Origin: Candidatus Parcubacteria bacterium
GTDB lineage: Bacteria > Patescibacteriota > Patescibacteriia > UBA1558 > GWA2-36-10
Reading direction: 5' to 3'
Assembly: GCA_003599205.1 (NCBI GenBank)
Contig: QZJA01000019.1
Coordinates: forward strand, 1 to 15,438
Length of the DNA: 15,438 nt
Positions 11,636-15,438 of this stretch are shown here, one piece after another. Each line of letters begins with the position of its first letter. The stretch's first letter is position 1. Below the pieces are notes generated by a model. It searched no databases, was not told the DNA's origin, and saw only the letters and a list, made by a program, of their open reading frames with translations. A program made the translations under genes and the position numbers.

Positions 11636-14161
11636 ATGCCAAACAAGAAAAAATCCGCTAGAATAAAAAAGATTAGCGTACCAAAAAACGAAGACAAAGA
11701 TAAGGTTACTATTTTGGAAAACAATCAAGGTAGAGTAGAGTCATTATCTATAGTTTCCGAAATGCAGAGTTCATATATCGATTATGCGATGAGCGTAATT
11801 GTTTCTCGTGCTTTGCCTGATGTCCGTGATGGTCTCAAACCGGTCCACCGCCGTATTTTGTATGCTATGTGGAGTATTGGTTTGCGTCATAGCGCCAAGT
11901 TCAGAAAGTCCGCTACTGTTGTCGGTGAAGTTTTGGGTAAGTATCATCCTCATGGCGATGCAGCAGTTTATGATTCGATGGTCAGGATGGCTCAGGATTT
12001 TGCCATGCGTTATCCTTTGGTCAATGGTCAAGGAAACTTCGGTTCTATGGACGGTGATAGTGCGGCCGCTATGCGTTATACCGAGGCCAAGCTGACAGCG
12101 CTTTCTGAGGAGCTGATGCTCGATATTGAAAAAAATACTGTTAATTTTGTCCCCAACTATGATGGCTCACACAAAGAGCCACGGGTGATGCCGGCCAAAT
12201 TGCCGAATTTATTGCTTAATGGTACGACCGGTATTGCCGTTGGTATGGCCACTAATATACCACCACACAATTTGGGAGAATTGATAGATGCTATCACTCT
12301 TTTGATTGATGAGCCTGAGTCCACCATGGAAGATTTGCTCCAGCATGTCAAAGGACCAGACTTTCCCACGGGTGGAGTCATTTATAATATAGAAGATATA
12401 AAGACTGCTTATGCTACTGGCCGAGGTGGTATTGTCATGCGTGGTGAAGCGGAAATTATTGAAGAAAAGCAGGGTCAGCACACCATTATAGTTTCTTCTG
12501 TGCCTTATCAGGTCAACAAGGCCAATCTTTTGGAAAAAATTGCCCTGCTAGTCAAAGACAAAAAGATTGAGGGTATCAAAGATTTGCGCGATGAGTCAGA
12601 CAAGGACGGCGTCAGGATTGTGATAGAACTCAAAAAAGATTCTTTCCCCAACAAGATCTTAAACAATCTTTACAAACATACTCAGCTGCAAGAAAAATTC
12701 CACGTCAACATGTTGGCTTTGGTCGATGGTATTCAACCTCGAGTTTTGAATTTAAAATCTATTTTGGAAGAGTACATCAAACATCGTCAAGAAGTGATAG
12801 TGCGTCGCACTCAATTTGATCTAGACAAAGCCAAGGATAGAGCCCATATTTTGGAAGGCTTGAAAAAAGCTTTGGATAAAATTGATGCGGTCATCAAGAC
12901 TATTCGCGCTTCCAAAGATAAAGAAGTGGCCAAGGTCAACTTGATGAAACAATTCAAACTAAGTGAAAGACAATCAGTTGCTATTTTGGAAATGAAGCTC
13001 CAGTCGCTGGCCAATTTAGAGAGACTTAAAGTTGAAAACGAACTCAAAGAAAAATTAAAACTCATCAGCTCACTAGAAGCAATTTTGAACAGTAAGAAAA
13101 AAGTTTTGGGTATTATCAAAGACGAATTGCTGGAAATCAAAAATAGATTTGCCGATGAACGTCGCACCAAGGTGGTCAAGACAGCCATTGGCCAGATGTC
13201 AGCCAAAGATTTGATCCCCAACGAATCAGCTATTATTACTATGACTCACGACGGTTATATCAAGCGACTTTCTCCCGAGACTTTCAAGTCTCAGGGTCGT
13301 GGTGGCAAAGGCGTCATGGGTCTTACTACCAAAGAGCAGGATGAAGTGCAAATTTTTATGTCTACCAGCACTCATGCCAATTTGATGTTTTTCACTACCA
13401 AGGGTCGAGTCTTTCAGCTCAAGGCTTATGAAGTACCACCACAGTCTCGTACAGCCAAAGGACAAAATATCGTCAACTTTCTGCAGTTGGCTCCAGAAGA
13501 AAAAGTTTCTACAATTTTACAGAGTGAAGACTTTAATACTTTCAAATATTTTGTCATGGTCACCAAAGACGGTGTGATCAAACGAGTAGAGGTTGAACAG
13601 TTTAGCAATGTCCGCCGTTCAGGTCTGATTGCTATCAAGCTCAAAAAAGATGATGTTTTGGATTGGGTCAGACCATCTACGGGCAAAGACGATATTATGC
13701 TCGTCACGGTCAAAGGACAGTCCATCCGTTTTAAAGAAAAAGGCGTGCGTATCATGGGTAGGTCAGCGGCTGGTGTCCGTGGTCTTAGACTCAAAAAAGA
13801 AGATCAGATAATTGGTGTTGATATTATTCCTGATGGCAAAGTCAGCAAAGTGGAACAGCTTTTGGTTGTTACCAGCAATGGCTTTGGCAAGCGCACCTCA
13901 TTGAGTGCTTACAAAGTACAAGGTCGTGGCGGTAGTGGTATCAAAACCGCTCAGGTCACAGCCAAGACCGGCAATATTGCTTCAGCCAGCATTGTCAGTC
14001 TCAATATGGAAGATGATGATATGATTATCATGTCCAAGAAAGGCCAAGTTATTAGATTACCTATCAAGGCAGTCAGTGTCCTTGGCCGAGCTACTCAGGG
14101 TGTGCGCTTGATGAAATTCAAAGCCCCCGAGGACAAAGTTTCCTCAGTTACTTTTGTCTAA
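11636..14161 (+). CDS. gyrA: DNA gyrase subunit A
   Basis: GyrA is the DNA-cleaving subunit of gyrase, which with GyrB introduces negative supercoils. The protein has 841 residues (E. coli 875). A Lys-rich extension (1-35) precedes the winged-helix/tower core: SSYIDYAMSVIVSRALPDVR, the quinolone-region segment GKYHPHGDAAVYDSMVRMAQ (101-120) and catalytic Tyr148 in AAMRYTE. A long coiled coil spans about 380-500. The C-terminal beta-pinwheel starts near 520 and carries a GyrA box QGRGGKG (553-559), with a similar QGRGGSG at 762-768. The box marks gyrase rather than topoisomerase IV, though its second residue is Gly instead of Arg/Lys. The Ser83 position of E. coli is Ala109 here; Asp87 is kept as Asp113. 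It is the third gene of the MBL operon and ends at a hairpin. Confidence 0.96.
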   Translation: MPNKKKSARIKKISVPKNEDKDKVTILENNQGRVESLSIVSEMQSSYIDYAMSVIVSRALPDVRDGLKPVHRRILYAMWSIGLRHSAKFRKSATVVGEVLGKYHPHGDAAVYDSMVRMAQDFAMRYPLVNGQGNFGSMDGDSAAAMRYTEAKLTALSEELMLDIEKNTVNFVPNYDGSHKEPRVMPAKLPNLLLNGTTGIAVGMATNIPPHNLGELIDAITLLIDEPESTMEDLLQHVKGPDFPTGGVIYNIEDIKTAYATGRGGIVMRGEAEIIEEKQGQHTIIVSSVPYQVNKANLLEKIALLVKDKKIEGIKDLRDESDKDGVRIVIELKKDSFPNKILNNLYKHTQLQEKFHVNMLALVDGIQPRVLNLKSILEEYIKHRQEVIVRRTQFDLDKAKDRAHILEGLKKALDKIDAVIKTIRASKDKEVAKVNLMKQFKLSERQSVAILEMKLQSLANLERLKVENELKEKLKLISSLEAILNSKKKVLGIIKDELLEIKNRFADERRTKVVKTAIGQMSAKDLIPNESAIITMTHDGYIKRLSPETFKSQGRGGKGVMGLTTKEQDEVQIFMSTSTHANLMFFTTKGRVFQLKAYEVPPQSRTAKGQNIVNFLQLAPEEKVSTILQSEDFNTFKYFVMVTKDGVIKRVEVEQFSNVRRSGLIAIKLKKDDVLDWVRPSTGKDDIMLVTVKGQSIRFKEKGVRIMGRSAAGVRGLRLKKEDQIIGVDIIPDGKVSKVEQLLVVTSNGFGKRTSLSAYKVQGRGGSGIKTAQVTAKTGNIASASIVSLNMEDDDMIIMSKKGQVIRLPIKAVSVLGRATQGVRLMKFKAPEDKVSSVTFV

Positions 14162-14165
14162 AAGT

Positions 14166-14193
14166 ACAACCCCCACTAAAGCGGGGGTTGTTT
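14166..14193 (+). terminator. Terminator-like hairpin after gyrA
   Basis: ACAACCCCC (14166-14174) pairs with GGGGGTTGT (14183-14191) around an eight-base loop, five bases after the gyrA stop. The stem is strong, but only three T residues follow, so termination may be partial and some transcripts may continue into ruvB. Confidence 0.7.
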
Positions 14194-14222
14194 AAAATAA
14201 ACATTGGTGATATTTTTTAAAT

Positions 14223-15239
14223 ATGTCAGACGATAGAATAATTTCAGCTCGAGAGCAAAAAGATGACAAAACTTGGGATTTGACTTTGCGTCCGCAAAGC
14301 TTTGATGAATACATTGGTCAGACCCAAGTCAAAACCAATCTTGATGTAGTCTTGCGTGCCGCCAAGCAAAGAAAAGAGCCTTTGGATCATGTGCTTTTGT
14401 TTGGCCCGCCGGGCTTGGGTAAAACTACCTTGGCGCATATTATCTCCAAAGAAATGGGAGTGGGTATTAAAGTTACTTCCGGTCCAGCAATTTCCAAGGC
14501 TGGAGATTTAGCAGCTATTATTACCAATTTGCAGGAAGGTGATATTTTGTTTATTGATGAGATTCATCGGCTCAACAAAACTATAGAAGAAATTTTGTAT
14601 CCAGCTATGGAAGATTTTGCTTTGGACATTGTCTTGGGTAAGGGTCCATCAGCTCAGATACTTCGTTTGGATTTACCAAGATTCACTTTGATTGGAGCAA
14701 CTACTAGATACAATCTTATTTCTTCTCCACTCCGCGATCGTTTTGGTGTGACTTTCCGTCTGGATTTTTATAGCAGTGAAGAAATAGCTCAGATTGTCCG
14801 GCGTTCAGCTGATATTTTGTCAGTGCCAATTGCTCAAGATGCTGGGCAAGAGATTGCCAGCCGCAGTCGAGCTACACCGCGTATTGCCAATCGAATATTG
14901 AAAAGAGTCAGAGACTACGCTCAGGTCAAAGCTGATGGCAATGTTTCCTACGAAATTACCAGACAAGCTCTGGATATGATGGCGATAGATAGGTATGGGC
15001 TCGATGATTTAGATCGTCGCTTGCTTCGCGCTCTGGTAGAAAGTTTTGCTGGTGGACCGGTCGGTATCAATACTTTGGCGGCTGCTGTCCAGGAAGAGGC
15101 TGGTACCATTGAAGAGATTTTTGAGCCTTACCTTATGCAGTTGGGGTTTTTATCCAGGACAGCTAAGGGTCGGGTAGCTACTGATAAGACTTATGATTAT
15201 CTAGGCATTGAAAGAACAGACAAAAATAGATTATTTTAA
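14223..15239 (+). CDS. ruvB: Holliday junction branch migration ATPase RuvB
   Basis: RuvB hexamers drive branch migration of Holliday junctions with RuvA. The 338 residues match the usual length (about 335-345). Visible parts: the N-terminal LRPQSFDEYIGQ, Walker A GPPGLGKTT (61-69), Walker B ILFIDE (108-113) followed by IHR, the RuvA-contacting hairpin near ALDIVLGKGPSA, sensor 1 GATTR (158-162), the arginine-finger region SPLRDRFG (168-175), sensor 2 ATPRIANR, and a winged-helix C terminus (GPVGINTLAAA, RTAKGRVAT). ruvA and ruvC are not in the window. It lies 61 bases after gyrA behind a hairpin and may have its own start, though I see no convincing promoter. The next gene starts six bases downstream. 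Confidence 0.98.
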   Translation: MSDDRIISAREQKDDKTWDLTLRPQSFDEYIGQTQVKTNLDVVLRAAKQRKEPLDHVLLFGPPGLGKTTLAHIISKEMGVGIKVTSGPAISKAGDLAAIITNLQEGDILFIDEIHRLNKTIEEILYPAMEDFALDIVLGKGPSAQILRLDLPRFTLIGATTRYNLISSPLRDRFGVTFRLDFYSSEEIAQIVRRSADILSVPIAQDAGQEIASRSRATPRIANRILKRVRDYAQVKADGNVSYEITRQALDMMAIDRYGLDDLDRRLLRALVESFAGGPVGINTLAAAVQEEAGTIEEIFEPYLMQLGFLSRTAKGRVATDKTYDYLGIERTDKNRLF

Positions 15240-15245
15240 ATTTTT

Positions 15246-15438
15246 GTGAAATTTTTAAAATTAAAATTTAATACCAAAAGCCTTTTATTTTTGGTATTTT
15301 TTGTGCTATCTTTTTTGACCATAGTTCTCAAGCCATATTGGCAAATTGGTGGTGATGGTTTTGGTTATTATTCTTATTTGCGGTCATTTATTTTTGATGG
15401 CAATTTTGATTTGCACAATGAGTTTGCTCTTTTTGATT
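15246..15438 (+). CDS. N-terminal fragment of a membrane protein, probable GT-C glycosyltransferase
   Basis: An open frame from a GTG at 15246 runs 64 codons to the right edge. A basic start (KFLKLKFNTK) is followed by one membrane span, LLFLVFFVLSFLTIVL (about 13-28), and then GGDGFGYYSYLRSFIFDG and DLHNEFALFD. An acidic residue just outside the first span, with a GDGxGYYxYLRS-like motif, recalls membrane-embedded polyprenyl-phosphate-dependent glycosyltransferases of the PMT/ArnT type. Only the first loop is seen, so this is tentative. The GTG is chosen because the frame closes upstream at the ruvB stop and the alternative GTG at 15303 would cut the membrane span. No Shine-Dalgarno is visible. 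Confidence 0.6.
   Translation, partial: MKFLKLKFNTKSLLFLVFFVLSFLTIVLKPYWQIGGDGFGYYSYLRSFIFDGNFDLHNEFALFD
15270..15302 (+). terminator. Hairpin with T tract downstream of ruvB, overlapping the next gene's start
   Basis: AATACCAAAA (15270-15279) pairs perfectly with TTTTGGTATT (15289-15298), followed by more T residues to 15301. It has the shape of a weak, AT-rich terminator for ruvB, yet it falls inside codons 9-18 of the probable GT-C gene. It may be a terminator, a translation-controlling hairpin, or chance. Confidence 0.4.

Overview
The window looks like a stretch of a small, moderately AT-rich bacterial chromosome, most plausibly a Patescibacteria (CPR) genome. This is inferred, not proven. 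The clues are the secreted protein at 1356-3086, whose N-terminal tyrosine-rich domain is common in that group, the many short single-membrane-span proteins of unknown function, four-domain S1, weak or absent Shine-Dalgarno sites at nearly every gene, and stops that are TAA or TAG only. The standard genetic code fits every gene.

Layout. (a) 1-1054, minus strand: a tight three-gene unit of a six-cysteine lipoprotein, a 28-residue membrane microprotein and a pirin that runs off the left edge. (b) 1356-3086, plus: a secreted modular surface protein, ending at a bidirectional terminator. (c) 3235-4784, minus: a two-gene operon of a Nudix-like protein with a split Nudix box and a membrane-anchored cysteine-rich coiled-coil protein. 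(d) 4929-5415, minus: a ribbon-helix-helix antitoxin / RelE-ParE toxin pair with a well-formed promoter and palindromic operator. (e) 5538-6137, minus: an AT-rich SGNH (GDSL) hydrolase. (f) 6282-7148, plus: a Xer-type tyrosine recombinase, converging on (g) ftsH and the S1 gene, 7191-10315, minus. (h) 10316-10682: a divergent, palindrome-rich control region. (i) 10683-14161, plus: an operon of a metallo-beta-lactamase-fold protein without its metal ligands, a small membrane protein and gyrA. (j) ruvB, 14223-15239, followed by the start of a probable GT-C membrane glycosyltransferase at the right edge.

The right half (7191-15239) is housekeeping: proteolysis, translation, DNA topology and Holliday-junction processing. 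The left half is accessory: envelope proteins, a toxin-antitoxin pair and an AT-rich gene. No rRNA, tRNA, CRISPR array, insertion sequence or prophage was recognised. The observations most worth following are the Nudix/Cys-rich membrane pair, the metal-site-less MBL protein fixed upstream of gyrA, the composite surface protein with an abrupt codon-usage break, and the palindrome cluster between the S1 and MBL genes.
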